From Sphingobacteriales bacterium (GTDB lineage: Bacteria > Bacteroidota > Bacteroidia > Chitinophagales > Chitinophagaceae), in the NCBI GenBank assembly GCA_016219985.1, contig JACRJO010000020.1:1-64000 (forward strand): DNA of 64,000 nucleotides. The letters run 5' to 3'. This document shows positions 1 through 8,765 of the stretch, piece by piece. The notes beneath the pieces are model-generated. The model saw nothing but the letters and a program-made list of their open reading frames with translations. It did not search any database and had not been told where the DNA came from. Each line of letters starts with the position of its first letter. Position 1 is the stretch's first letter. Position numbers and translations under genes: made by a program.

Positions 1-108
1 GAAGGTTTTATGTGGCGATATAATTATGAAAGAAGGCACTCGGCATTAAGCTATGAAACACCATTAGATAAACTAAAAAAAATTGCAAATCTGTTCCCGG
101 AATTGTGA
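1..108 (+). pseudogene. C-terminal end of a DDE transposase/integrase (cut by window edge)
   Basis: An open frame runs from base 1 to a TGA at 106-108 and gives 35 residues. They include the pattern W-R-Y-N-Y-E-R-R-H-S-A-L-S-Y-E-T-P, the usual end of the integrase core (rve) of IS3/IS481-type transposases. The rest lies before the window, so I cannot tell whether the gene is intact. It shows that an insertion sequence, or its remnant, borders the region. Confidence is good for the family type and low for the exact IS family. Confidence 0.6.
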
Positions 109-224
109 AGTAATACACTGCCGGCAGGCAGGTTGAGTCTTTAAGCCAGTTGACAGGTTAACAGGTTAACAGGCCTGTCTGCCGGTCAGGCAGGTTGATG
201 GGGCCTTCTAATGAGCATTGAAAA
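109..224. repeat. Intergenic inverted and short tandem repeats after the transposase
   Basis: The gap holds a GC-rich palindromic word (CTGCCGGCAGGCAGG near 119-133 and a related inverted form near 176-197) and a tandem AACAGGTT word around 151-172. Such short intergenic words are common in Bacteroidota genomes. The palindromes could also belong to the end of the adjacent insertion sequence. No gene is seen. Confidence 0.4.
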
Positions 225-242
225 TTGAACCTTCAAAAAAGT

Positions 243-1676
243 ATGCGTAGTAAATTAAAAACCCTCTTACTGTTGCCTTTACTCCTATGGGCGGGAACAC
301 AGGCGGCCCGGGCCCAGCCCCAGCCCAAACCCAGTCCATCCCAGCTGGCCTGGCAGGATATGGAATTTTATCTCTTTATGCACTTTGGCCCAAATACATT
401 CACTGATAAGGAATGGGGACAGGGAGATGAGCCGGAGGATATTTTTAACCCCAGGGAACTGGATTGCCGTCAATGGTGCCGGGTGGCGAGGGCGGCTGGG
501 GCCAAAGGGATCATCATTACAGCCAAGCATCATGACGGGTTTTGCTTATGGCCCAGCCGGTATTCCAGACATACCGTGCGGGAGAGTAAATGGAAGAACG
601 GGAAAGGAGATGTGCTCAAAGAACTTTCCGCCGCCTGCCGGGAATATGGGTTAAAATTCGGGGTCTATATTTCTCCCTGGGACCGTAACCATCCGGATTA
701 CGGAACCCCGGCATATAATGAGGTATTTGTAAATATGATGAAGGAACTGTTCACCAATTACGGACCCATCCGGGAACTTTGGTGGGATGGCGCCAATGGG
801 GAGGGACCCAATGGGAAAAAGCAGGTATATGACTGGCCCCTGTTCAGGGCAACAGTTAAAAAACTATCCCCGAATACGGTAATCTTCAGTGATGTGGGTC
901 CGCATATCCGCTGGGTGGGTAATGAAAATGGCGAGGCGGGGGAAACGAACTGGAATACGCTGGATACGGAAGGATTTACCCCCGGCCTCGGCGCCCCGCC
1001 ACAGGATACATTGACAACCGGGAACAGGAATGGTAAACACTGGATACCGGCTGAAGCAGATGTAAGTATCCGGCCCGGCTGGTTTTACCATAAAGAAGAA
1101 GATGATAAAGTGAAAACACCGGAACTGTTATTCGGGATATACCTGAAGAGCGTGGGCCGGGGCGCCGCTCTTTTATTAAATGTTCCACCGGACAGGAGCG
1201 GCCGGATTCATGCAAATGATTCGGCCTCCCTGGTGGGTTTCCGGAAACTGAGGGAGCAAAGTTTTGGCCAGCGCCTCGCAAAAAAGGGAAAAGGATTTTT
1301 TATTTCACATAAAGAGAAGCGCCCCGTGCGGGTACTGGATGATGGCAATCCTTCCAGCTTTGTAACGGTAACAAGGCTGCAGCCGCAACCCCTCGGCATT
1401 GAATTCGGGAAGCCGCAGACCTTTAATTGTATTGTCCTTCAGGAAAACCTGGCTGAGGGACAAAGTTGCGCCAGGTTCCGGATTATGCTTACCAATAAAA
1501 AAGAATTGGTAAGAGAGATCAGCGGAACAACTATCGGGAGAAAAAGGATCATTTGTTTTCCTGCAACAGCAGCAGATGCGGTTACATTGAGCATGGAGGA
1601 ACAGAAGGGTCCCGTCCGGATCAGCGAGATCGGGGTCTTTCGGGTGGATGAAAGACTGATGGAAAAGAAAAATTAA
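243..1676 (+). CDS. Alpha-L-fucosidase, GH29 family, secreted
   Basis: Glycoside hydrolase family 29 enzyme that removes alpha-L-fucose from glycans. I place the start at ATG 243: it leads straight into a signal peptide (MRSKLKTLLLLPLLLWAG, then A-x-A-Q), while the longer frame begins with TTG at 225. The GH29 core shows the H-H-D-G-F motif (about residues 96-100 of the shorter form) and E-L-W-W-D-G, whose Asp (about residue 182) is the family nucleophile. About 477 residues is normal for the family. A C-terminal beta-rich part follows the barrel. It is likely periplasmic or surface exposed and used in scavenging. Its stop overlaps that of the convergent crotonase gene by 4 bp. No polysaccharide-utilisation partner (SusC/D) is in view. 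Confidence 0.88.
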   Translation: MRSKLKTLLLLPLLLWAGTQAARAQPQPKPSPSQLAWQDMEFYLFMHFGPNTFTDKEWGQGDEPEDIFNPRELDCRQWCRVARAAGAKGIIITAKHHDGFCLWPSRYSRHTVRESKWKNGKGDVLKELSAACREYGLKFGVYISPWDRNHPDYGTPAYNEVFVNMMKELFTNYGPIRELWWDGANGEGPNGKKQVYDWPLFRATVKKLSPNTVIFSDVGPHIRWVGNENGEAGETNWNTLDTEGFTPGLGAPPQDTLTTGNRNGKHWIPAEADVSIRPGWFYHKEEDDKVKTPELLFGIYLKSVGRGAALLLNVPPDRSGRIHANDSASLVGFRKLREQSFGQRLAKKGKGFFISHKEKRPVRVLDDGNPSSFVTVTRLQPQPLGIEFGKPQTFNCIVLQENLAEGQSCARFRIMLTNKKELVREISGTTIGRKRIICFPATAADAVTLSMEEQKGPVRISEIGVFRVDERLMEKKN

Positions 1677-2452
1677 CGGCCGGTGAAAACGGCTTTTCTC
1701 TTTTCGAGGAAAGCCGTAGTCCCCTCTTTCATGTCTTCTGTATTAAAAGCATTCCCGAATTCTTCGGTTTCCAGGGCATAGCCGTCCCTGCTTTCATCAA
1801 AGACGGCATTGGCTGCGCGGATGCAGGCCGCTATCGCGAGGGGCGCTTTGGAATTGATCGTTTCCAGGATTTTCCGGGTATGTTCCAGTAAGGAATCGGG
1901 AGTCGTAACCTCATTCACCAGGCCTGATTGCTTTGCTTCGTTAGCGTCGATCATCCGGGCAGACAGCAACAGTTCCATGGCCCTGCCCTTCCCGACCAAT
2001 TGCACCAATCGCTGGGTGCCGCCATAGCCGGGGATTAGCCCGAGATTTACTTCGGGTTGCCCGAACTTTGCGTTTTCCGCGGCAATACGGAAATGGCAGC
2101 TCATGGCCAGTTCGCAGCCGCCCCCGAGGGCGAAGCCGTTTACCGCGGCCACGATAGGTTTAGAGGAATTTTCAATGCGGGCAAAAGTATCCTGTCCTCT
2201 TTTGGCCAGGGCCATGGCTTCTTGCTTGTTCAGTCCGCCGAATTCAGTGATATCCGCTCCCGCCACAAAGGCCTTGGAGCCGGCGCCGGTGATGATCACG
2301 GATTTCACGGCCGGACTTTTTTCTATTTCATCCAGGACCTGGTTCAGTTCGGTAAATACTTCTTTATTGAGGGCATTCAGTTTATCAGCACGGTTGATGA
2401 CAACGGTGAGGATACCGTTTTCCAGTATGGTAAGCAGGGTTTGATAATTCAT
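1673..2452 (-). CDS. Enoyl-CoA hydratase/isomerase (crotonase family)
   Basis: Crotonase-fold protein of 259 residues that probably hydrates 2-enoyl-CoA in fatty-acid or branched amino-acid breakdown. The oxyanion-hole motifs are present (A-G-A-D-I near 64-69; G-F-A-L-G-G-G-C-E-L near 106-115). Both catalytic glutamates known from rat mitochondrial hydratase have counterparts: Glu114 in G-G-G-C-E-L and Glu134 in F-G-Q-P-E. This favours a true hydratase over the many family members lacking one Glu. The gene is convergent with the fucosidase and lies 36 bp after the transglutaminase-like gene on the same strand, so co-transcription is possible. Substrate range cannot be read from sequence. Confidence 0.87.
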   Translation of the reverse strand: MNYQTLLTILENGILTVVINRADKLNALNKEVFTELNQVLDEIEKSPAVKSVIITGAGSKAFVAGADITEFGGLNKQEAMALAKRGQDTFARIENSSKPIVAAVNGFALGGGCELAMSCHFRIAAENAKFGQPEVNLGLIPGYGGTQRLVQLVGKGRAMELLLSARMIDANEAKQSGLVNEVTTPDSLLEHTRKILETINSKAPLAIAACIRAANAVFDESRDGYALETEEFGNAFNTEDMKEGTTAFLEKRKAVFTGR

Positions 2453-2488
2453 AGTTGCAGTTTCTTGGCCGAAGATAGCAAGAATTGA

Positions 2489-3445
2489 TTACTGCTGCTG
2501 TTGCATCTCCATAAACCGCCGGTACGAATTATCCGTTACGGCCGGGTTTTGTACCTGGTAGGAAAATACCGGAACAGGTTCTTCTTCTTCCTCGCTGAGT
2601 TCGCCGTTGTCTATGACTACGGACACTTCAAGGCTGTGCTCAGAAGATCCCTTGTAAGTGCCTTTCATGGGAGTGCAATCCGTAAAACTCCGGCCGACTG
2701 CCAGCCTTACATGCCGGTCACTGACAATGCAGTTGTTGGTAGGGTCCAGTCCCAGCCACCCGTAAAATGGAATATAGGCCTCCACCCAGGCATGGGTGGC
2801 TCCTTCGCCGCGGAGTTCGTGGTTCCTGGGACAGATATACCCGCTTACATAGCGGGCCGGAATGCCCGCGAGGCGGAGCGTCACGAGCAGCACATGGGCA
2901 AAATCCTGGCAAACCCCGGCTTTCAGCTTCCAGATCTCATCCACTTTTGTCTCCACACTGGTAATGCCTTGCTTATATTCAAAATGATTGAAGACATAGG
3001 CCGACATTTTACCGGCTGCTGCAAAAGGGCTGATGTTTTCATTCATGATGGATCTTACCAGTCCCACCACTTCATCCTGGGCATCAAAATTTTCCTGCAG
3101 CATGAAATCCATATAAGGAAACTGCTCCCGGATGACCGACAGGTTTTCCCATTGTTGTTCCGGCGGGACCTCATCCGCGGGTAAGGCCACTTCCTTGGTA
3201 ACCACATCAATCTTTGACTGGATGGATAATTCCGAATGCGGACGGATCACCGAGAAGATGCCGGTCTGGTTTCCGAAATAATCGGTAAACACTTCCACCG
3301 AGGGATGATGGCTGATCAGCAGATCATGTTTCTTTACTTCCTGCTGCCTGTCGCTGATTGGGAAGAGCATGACCTGGTTGGCGCTGTCGATCACAGGAGT
3401 CGGATAGGTATACCGGGTGATATGTTTGATATGATATTCAGGCAT
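2489..3445 (-). CDS. Transglutaminase-like family protein
   Basis: 318-residue protein with the N-terminal beta domain typical of bacterial transglutaminase-like proteins (about 1-90) and a papain-like core. The catalytic triad reads as Cys179 (K-A-G-V-C-Q-D-F-A-H), His218 (G-A-T-H-A-W-V-E) and Asp234 (G-L-D-P-T-N). There is no signal peptide, so it is probably cytoplasmic. It is the last gene of a three-gene set with the alpha-E protein and the circularly permuted ATP-grasp protein, a grouping seen in many bacteria. It may act as a peptidase or amidohydrolase on a small peptide made by the ATP-grasp partner, but no substrate is established. Confidence 0.87.
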   Translation of the reverse strand: MPEYHIKHITRYTYPTPVIDSANQVMLFPISDRQQEVKKHDLLISHHPSVEVFTDYFGNQTGIFSVIRPHSELSIQSKIDVVTKEVALPADEVPPEQQWENLSVIREQFPYMDFMLQENFDAQDEVVGLVRSIMNENISPFAAAGKMSAYVFNHFEYKQGITSVETKVDEIWKLKAGVCQDFAHVLLVTLRLAGIPARYVSGYICPRNHELRGEGATHAWVEAYIPFYGWLGLDPTNNCIVSDRHVRLAVGRSFTDCTPMKGTYKGSSEHSLEVSVVIDNGELSEEEEEPVPVFSYQVQNPAVTDNSYRRFMEMQQQQ

Positions 3446-3465
3446 AGGTACAAAGTTGCGGGAAA

Positions 3466-4401
3466 TCAGGAATTCCCGAAATAATATTGATTGAAAGCAG
3501 CAGCAATACCAAACAGTTCCCGGCGGGTTTGTTCCAGGAATCTCTTTAATCCATCTCCGTCAGCCGTATTGATTATACTGTACTTTACATTGTTCATCGC
3601 CCGCCCGATCAGGAATTCCAGTTGTTTATAATTCTCCGGCAGGCTCTCCGCTTCCAGCCGCTCAAAATACCGGAACAATTGTTTCAGGCAATAGGAGACC
3701 GAATGCGGGAAATGTTCGTTGTAAACAATCTGTTGTATGACAAAATCCGCCTGCAGGTTGCCCCGGTGAGTTTTCAGGTAGAGTTCATAACCCGATAAGG
3801 AGTATAAGAGGTACCGCAGGGCCGGCAGTTCCAAGGGTTGCTGCAGGTTATAGCCCAGTTCGGTGAGTTTGATATTAAGCATATCTGCCGATAAAATGGC
3901 CCGCTCCAGGAATTTCCCGGCATTGAGGTAATTGAATCCTTCTCCCCGGGCCATCGTGATATCCACTGTTCCGTGGTAGAGCATCCCCTGCTGAATAAGG
4001 GCATCCAGGGCCGTGACCGGGTCGCCGGATTTCACCTGGTTGTAAATATGTTTATCGCGGATCAGGTGGTAATAATCATTCAGGCACTGCCATACTTCCT
4101 TGGTGATATGGTCCTGCACGGCCCGGCCGTTCTCCCGTGCCCTGGTAATATTATTGATGACCGAAGCGCCGTTCTGCTTATCCAGCAGCGGGTGCTCCAG
4201 TACTTTTACGGAATGATTCCCGATGGCATCCATTTCTTCAGCGCCGGCATCACTGTAATTGTGAAGGAGCGTGTGCCAGTTAAAATCCTTTACTTCATCC
4301 TGGGATGAAATATAATTGGTGCGGAGGATGCGCAGCATCCCGTTTGTCCGTTCCATATAACGGGCCATCCAGAAGACGGAGTCGGCGACTCTACTAAGCA
4401 T
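3466..4401 (-). CDS. Alpha-E domain-containing protein (DUF403)
   Basis: 311-residue, mostly helical protein. It opens with M-L-S-R-V-A-D-S-V-F-W-M-A-R-Y-M-E-R, the hallmark start of alpha-E (DUF403) proteins. No enzyme motif is visible. The family is almost always found next to the circularly permuted ATP-grasp and the transglutaminase-like gene, as here (21 bp from the next gene), and is presumed to work with them in an uncharacterised amide- or peptide-forming pathway. The upstream gap of 252 bp to the ATP-grasp gene suggests it may also have its own promoter. Confidence 0.85.
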   Translation of the reverse strand: MLSRVADSVFWMARYMERTNGMLRILRTNYISSQDEVKDFNWHTLLHNYSDAGAEEMDAIGNHSVKVLEHPLLDKQNGASVINNITRARENGRAVQDHITKEVWQCLNDYYHLIRDKHIYNQVKSGDPVTALDALIQQGMLYHGTVDITMARGEGFNYLNAGKFLERAILSADMLNIKLTELGYNLQQPLELPALRYLLYSLSGYELYLKTHRGNLQADFVIQQIVYNEHFPHSVSYCLKQLFRYFERLEAESLPENYKQLEFLIGRAMNNVKYSIINTADGDGLKRFLEQTRRELFGIAAAFNQYYFGNS

Positions 4402-4653
4402 AGCTAGACTACTTATTTTAATTTAACACTTAAATGCTGTTTTCTCAGGATGGTTTCTTTAAACTCAAAATTCAAAAGTAAAAAGTCAAAAACATTCCGT
4501 CCGGAGATAGTTCACGATTGCCACTTTTCTGTAAACGATTATTATTTAATAGATTCGTACTCTTAGGAGCGGCTGTTGACTACTAACCAGGAACTACTAA
4601 CTGCCGACTCACCACTGCTCAGAAGAACGATTTCTCCGGAAAATCTGATAATG

Positions 4654-6099
4654 CTACTCAAGAACCCATGTATCCTTGCTTCCGCCTCCCTGCGATGAAT
4701 TCACCACCAGCGACCCTTCTTTCAGTGCCACACGGGTCAGTCCCCCGGGTACAATATCGATCCCCTCCGGGCCATAGAGCGCAAAGGGCCGCAGGTCCAC
4801 CCGCCGGGGCTGCAGCACCCCGTTAATATAGCAGGGAGCGGAGGAAAGGCTGATGATCGGCTGGGCGATATAACTTCTCGGGTCTTCTTCCACGGCCACT
4901 TTGAATTCCTCCATTTGTTTTTCCGTAGCCGCACTGCCGATCAGCATTCCATAGCCACCGGACTCATTTGTTTTTTTGATCACCATTTTATCCATGCTTT
5001 CAAAAACAATCTTCCGGTTCTCCGGGAATTCCAGTTGGTAGGTAGGTACATTTTTCAGGATCGGTTCCTCGTTCAGGTAATAACGGATCATGGCAGGTAC
5101 AAAAGAATACACGGCTTTATCATCTGCCACGCCGTTGCCCATGGCATTAACAATCGTAACCTGGCCGGTACGGCAGGCTCCGTAGATACCAGGCACCCCC
5201 AGCATACTGTCGCCCCGGAACACCAGCGGGTCAATAAAATCATCATCCACCCGGCGGTAGATTACATCCACCTGCTTCAGCCCCGTGGTGGTTTTCATAT
5301 ACACTTTGTGATTGTCCACCAGCAGGTCACTGCCCTCCACCAGCTCGATTCCCATGAGCCGGGCCAGGGTGCTGTGTTCGAAATAAGCGGAATTATAGAT
5401 ACCCGGTGTCAGCAATACCACGGTGGGGTTACTTTTCCGGTGACTGGCCAGCCCGACCAGGTTTTTTAACAGCAAATCCGGGTAGTCCTTTACGGAACGT
5501 ACCTTACTCCGGGGCAGCAGGTCCGGGAAGATGCGGTACGTGATGCTGCGGTTTTCCAGCATATAGGAAACACCGGAGGGGGTACGCAGGTTATCTTCCA
5601 GTACATAATAAGTGCCGTCGTGATCGCGGATCAGGTCGATACCGGCAATATGGGTATAGATATCAAAGGGCACATTTACATTTACCATCTGCCGGACAAA
5701 GTTGGGACAGGAATAGATCAGTTTGGCCGGTACGATCCCGTCTTTGATGATGAATTGCTGGTGATAAATATCCTTCAGGAATATATTCAGCGCTTTCAGC
5801 CGTTGTTTGATCCCTTCTTCAATATGCTTCCATTCCGCCGCTTCGAGGATACGGGGAATAATATCAAAAGGGAATATTTTCTCAATGCCTTCCCCGCTGC
5901 TGTACACAGTGAACGTGATACCCTGGCTCATAAAAAGTTTCTTGGCCAGTTCATCCTTATGACTCATTTCCCCGGCAGACAGGTCTTCTATCGCGGAAAC
6001 AATATTCCGGTACGCGGGGCGGATACCGTCGTTGCCAAACATTTCATCCCACACACGGGGATGGGTGCCATACCCGGCCAGCAGGGATTGCCATTCCAT
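4654..6099 (-). CDS. Circularly permuted type 2 ATP-grasp protein (DUF404/DUF407)
   Basis: 481-residue protein of the circularly permuted ATP-grasp type, expected to activate a carboxylate with ATP and join it to an amine. Visible family landmarks are P-F-D-I-I-P-R-I-L near 78-86, L-E-D-N-L-R-T-P-S-G-V-S-Y near 175-187 and the nucleotide-binding K-K-T-N-E-S-G-G-Y-G-M near 377-387. It heads the trio with alpha-E and transglutaminase-like genes. The length is normal. The product is unknown; related systems are proposed to make short peptides. Confidence 0.85.
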   Translation of the reverse strand: MEWQSLLAGYGTHPRVWDEMFGNDGIRPAYRNIVSAIEDLSAGEMSHKDELAKKLFMSQGITFTVYSSGEGIEKIFPFDIIPRILEAAEWKHIEEGIKQRLKALNIFLKDIYHQQFIIKDGIVPAKLIYSCPNFVRQMVNVNVPFDIYTHIAGIDLIRDHDGTYYVLEDNLRTPSGVSYMLENRSITYRIFPDLLPRSKVRSVKDYPDLLLKNLVGLASHRKSNPTVVLLTPGIYNSAYFEHSTLARLMGIELVEGSDLLVDNHKVYMKTTTGLKQVDVIYRRVDDDFIDPLVFRGDSMLGVPGIYGACRTGQVTIVNAMGNGVADDKAVYSFVPAMIRYYLNEEPILKNVPTYQLEFPENRKIVFESMDKMVIKKTNESGGYGMLIGSAATEKQMEEFKVAVEEDPRSYIAQPIISLSSAPCYINGVLQPRRVDLRPFALYGPEGIDIVPGGLTRVALKEGSLVVNSSQGGGSKDTWVLE

Positions 6100-6247
6100 A
6101 CGTAATTCAGTTTACGAAAAAAAAATAGTAACGGTAGTCTAAGTGGAGTAATCGCAGCAATGCATCAAAGCCCTTGATGCACAGCGGGAAGATAAGATGG
6201 ATAATCGGATTAAACAATTTATCAGCAGGCATTCTGCTGCCAGTCTC

Positions 6248-6670
6248 TCAGAAATTCCGGTGCTCCTTCACCCAGGCGCTGATATAATCCGCGATCTCGT
6301 GGGTATTGGTACCGGGGTGAAATAGCCTGCCCACGCCAAGTTTGCTTAATTCATTAATATCTTCATCGGGGATAATACCGCCGCCGGTCAGCAGCACATC
6401 GTTCAGTTCTTTTTCTTTCATCAGGGCGACCAGTTTGGGGAATACCGTATTGTGGGCGCCGGAAAGTATGCTGATCCCAATGGCATCCACATCTTCCTGG
6501 AGGGCGGCATTGACCACCATTTCGGGGGTCTGGCGCAATCCCGTGTAGATTACTTCCATCCCCGCATCCCGCAGGGCGGTTGCAATGACTTTAGCACCAC
6601 GGTCATGGCCATCGAGCCCGACTTTGGCTACTAAAACTCTGATTGGTCTGTTCATCTGGCAAATTTTCAA
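6248..6670 (-). CDS. Cobalamin B12-binding domain protein (methylmalonyl-CoA mutase C-terminal domain type)
   Basis: 140-residue single-domain protein with the D-x-H-x-x-G signature (D-G-H-D-R-G, residues 20-25), where the His is the lower axial cobalt ligand. The later S-I-L-S-G-A-H and G-G-G-I-I-P motifs are as in the small/C-terminal part of methylmalonyl-CoA mutase. It would form a mutase with a separately encoded catalytic subunit, which is not in this window. An alternative start at Met6 (base 6655) is possible. It is divergent from the aldo/keto reductase gene, with only 44 bp between them. Confidence 0.85.
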   Translation of the reverse strand: MKICQMNRPIRVLVAKVGLDGHDRGAKVIATALRDAGMEVIYTGLRQTPEMVVNAALQEDVDAIGISILSGAHNTVFPKLVALMKEKELNDVLLTGGGIIPDEDINELSKLGVGRLFHPGTNTHEIADYISAWVKEHRNF

Positions 6671-6714
6671 CTACAAAATTAGGTTCTTTCCTTCACTACC
6701 CTGTAAATTACGGT

Positions 6715-7704
6715 ATGCAATACAGGAATTTCGGAAATACCAGTCTCCGGGTCAGTGAAGTTGGTTTTGGCGCCTGGGCGATTGGCGGCAGCGCCATGAT
6801 CGGGAATACGGCAATTGGCTGGGGAGATGCGGATGATACCGTTTCCGCCGGGGCGGTACGCGCCTCGTTGAATGCCGGTATCAATTTCTTTGATACGGCT
6901 GATATTTACGGGCTCGGGCATTCGGAAGAATTACTGGGCAAGCTGATTGGTGACAAAAAGGATATCATCATCGCCAGTAAAGTGGGAAATGTGTCCCGGG
7001 GCGGTCAATTCACCGTTGATTATACAAAGGATTATATCCTCGGGGCCTGCGAACAGAGCCTGCGCCGGCTCAGGAGAAATACCATCGATTACTACCAGTT
7101 GCATACCGCCCGGCTGGAACATTTGCAGCAGGGCGATTGCACCGCTGCCATGCAGGAACTGCAGCAGGCGGGTAAGATCCGGTACTGGGGACTTTCGCTG
7201 AATACCTTTGATCCCCTGCCCGAAGCGGAATACCTCCTGGGCCAGGGACTGGGCCATGGTTTTCAACTGGTGCTCAACCTGCTCAATCAAAGAAGCCTGC
7301 CCTTATTAAAAACGGCGGCAGAAAAAGGATACGGAATCATTGCGCGGATGCCCCTGCAATTTGGTTTGCTGACCGGTAAATTTGACAGGGGAGTTTCCTT
7401 CCCCGAAAATGATCACCGCCGGAACCGGCTGGTTCCCGCCATTGTAGACGCAAGTACAAGGGCCCTCGAACCGGTATGGAGGCTTTGTGAAAAATATCAA
7501 TGCAGTAAAACGCAACTGGCCCTCGGTTACCTGCTTAGTTACCCGGAAGTATCGGTTATTATTCCCGGTATCCGTACCGCAGAACAGGTGGCGGGCAATA
7601 CGGAGGGGTTGATTCAACTGGAGGAGGCGGACCGTAGGATGATCGAAGACCTGGGGAAAGGACCGTTTATTTCTATCATGCAAATGATACAGCAGCAGGG
7701 TTAG
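6715..7704 (+). CDS. Aldo/keto reductase
   Basis: 329-residue NADPH-type aldo/keto reductase. The tetrad is visible: Asp60 (F-F-D-T-A-D-I-Y), Tyr65, Lys89 (I-A-S-K-V-G) and His130 (Y-Y-Q-L-H). I choose ATG 6715 because the family begins M-x-Y-R-x-F-G-N-T-x-L-x-V-S; the 24 codons before it in the open frame do not resemble the family and overlap the divergent gene. The physiological substrate is unknown; relatives act on sugars and small aldehydes. Confidence 0.87.
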   Translation: MQYRNFGNTSLRVSEVGFGAWAIGGSAMIGNTAIGWGDADDTVSAGAVRASLNAGINFFDTADIYGLGHSEELLGKLIGDKKDIIIASKVGNVSRGGQFTVDYTKDYILGACEQSLRRLRRNTIDYYQLHTARLEHLQQGDCTAAMQELQQAGKIRYWGLSLNTFDPLPEAEYLLGQGLGHGFQLVLNLLNQRSLPLLKTAAEKGYGIIARMPLQFGLLTGKFDRGVSFPENDHRRNRLVPAIVDASTRALEPVWRLCEKYQCSKTQLALGYLLSYPEVSVIIPGIRTAEQVAGNTEGLIQLEEADRRMIEDLGKGPFISIMQMIQQQG

Positions 7705-8080
7705 GGGTATAAGGAATGACCTGGGTCTGCCTGCGGATAGCATTACTTTTTTTTGAGGCTTGAAGATTGCTTATGAAGGGCTAAGAGGTAAAGAGGGAAG
7801 GAGTTAAAGAGGGGGCTTGAAGGCTCATGCAAATTGTATGCTGCTTTTTTTGCCCGCAAAGATTTTAAGACACTCAGAAAATTGAAAATTTCTCCCGCCT
7901 TTTGATTCACCAAAGAAGAGGACCTCACAAGTTTAAGAACTGTCTTACCGGCTTTGCAGGAAACCTTTTGCCGGGGCAGTCAGATTATTTTAATTAGAGC
8001 ACTCTTGTCCCCGCCTTTTATAAAAGAGGAATACAACCAGGCCCTGGCTGTATTCCTTTAACGGCTGAAAGGCATGCCCT
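7705..8080. other. 376-bp gap without a gene
   Basis: A purine-rich run (about 7780-7825) and the terminator listed separately at 8027-8057 are seen. A 61-codon frame on the minus strand (7743-7928) has no family resemblance and is not called. Confidence 0.5.
8027..8057 (-). terminator. Rho-independent terminator after the SRPBCC gene
   Basis: A near-perfect hairpin (arms AGGAATACA-A-CCAGG and CCTGG-C-TGTATTCCT, one mismatch) is followed on the minus strand by a T-rich tail (CTTTTAT). It lies 24 bp beyond the stop codon of the minus-strand gene ending at 8081. Confidence 0.6.
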
Positions 8081-8575
8081 TTACCCTTTGCGCTTTCTAA
8101 GCGCTTTTAGTTTGGCTTCACTGGGCCGGCCGTTCTCCACATAGTATTTGAAATCAGCGGCAATCCTGCTGCCCATCCTGCTCATCATCATCCGGATCAT
8201 GGGTTGCATCAGCATCCCCATAAAACCGCCGGGGGTGATATCCATTACCATGATCAGTTTTGACCTGCCGGCGCCAAGGGAAGAAAGCTGCCAGGTATTG
8301 ACCGCCTGCTTTATCATCTTTGGCATTCCTTCCCGTACCGCGTAGGACAGGCTGTGTTCAGTATCTGAATAGCTGATTATTTTTTCGCTGATCCTGCCCA
8401 TCCCGGGGATCTCGCAGCCTCTTTCCGAACAGCTTGCTCCATTAAAGGGACTGCCACTGCCTGCCGAATGATTAACCGCAGATGCCCAGACATGAACAGT
8501 TGCAAAGTCATGCCCCAATACTTTCCAGGCTGCTTCAATGTCCTTGTTTACGATGATTTCTTTTCTGAGTTTCAT
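8081..8575 (-). CDS. SRPBCC family protein (polyketide cyclase/START-like)
   Basis: 164 residues. The opening (M-K-L-R-K-E-I-I-V-N-K-D-I-E-A-A-W-K-V-L) and the pattern of strands with a long C-terminal helix fit the SRPBCC hydrophobic-ligand-binding fold. No catalytic residues can be named. The C-terminal K-A-L-R-K-R-K-G tail is basic. It stands alone between the AKR gene and an AraC gene on the same strand (190 bp away). Confidence 0.7.
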   Translation of the reverse strand: MKLRKEIIVNKDIEAAWKVLGHDFATVHVWASAVNHSAGSGSPFNGASCSERGCEIPGMGRISEKIISYSDTEHSLSYAVREGMPKMIKQAVNTWQLSSLGAGRSKLIMVMDITPGGFMGMLMQPMIRMMMSRMGSRIAADFKYYVENGRPSEAKLKALRKRKG

Positions 8576-8765
8576 TTTTTATTTGTTTTGTTTGTTATCA
8601 GTTTCAGTCGTTGCCCTTTCCTGCCCTGCAGCGATCCTGTGAAAATCTTGGAATGGCCGCCGCCGGGCACAGGGGTTATAGTTGTACCATGTGCATTGAA
8701 TGCTGCAGTACAAAAATCAGCAGGTGCAGGGAGTTGAAATTTACCGGGAAGCTCAGAAACTTGTC

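Noticed and set aside
225..242. TTG start of the fucosidase six codons upstream
   Set aside because: The ATG at 243 starts the signal peptide cleanly and needs no unusual start codon.
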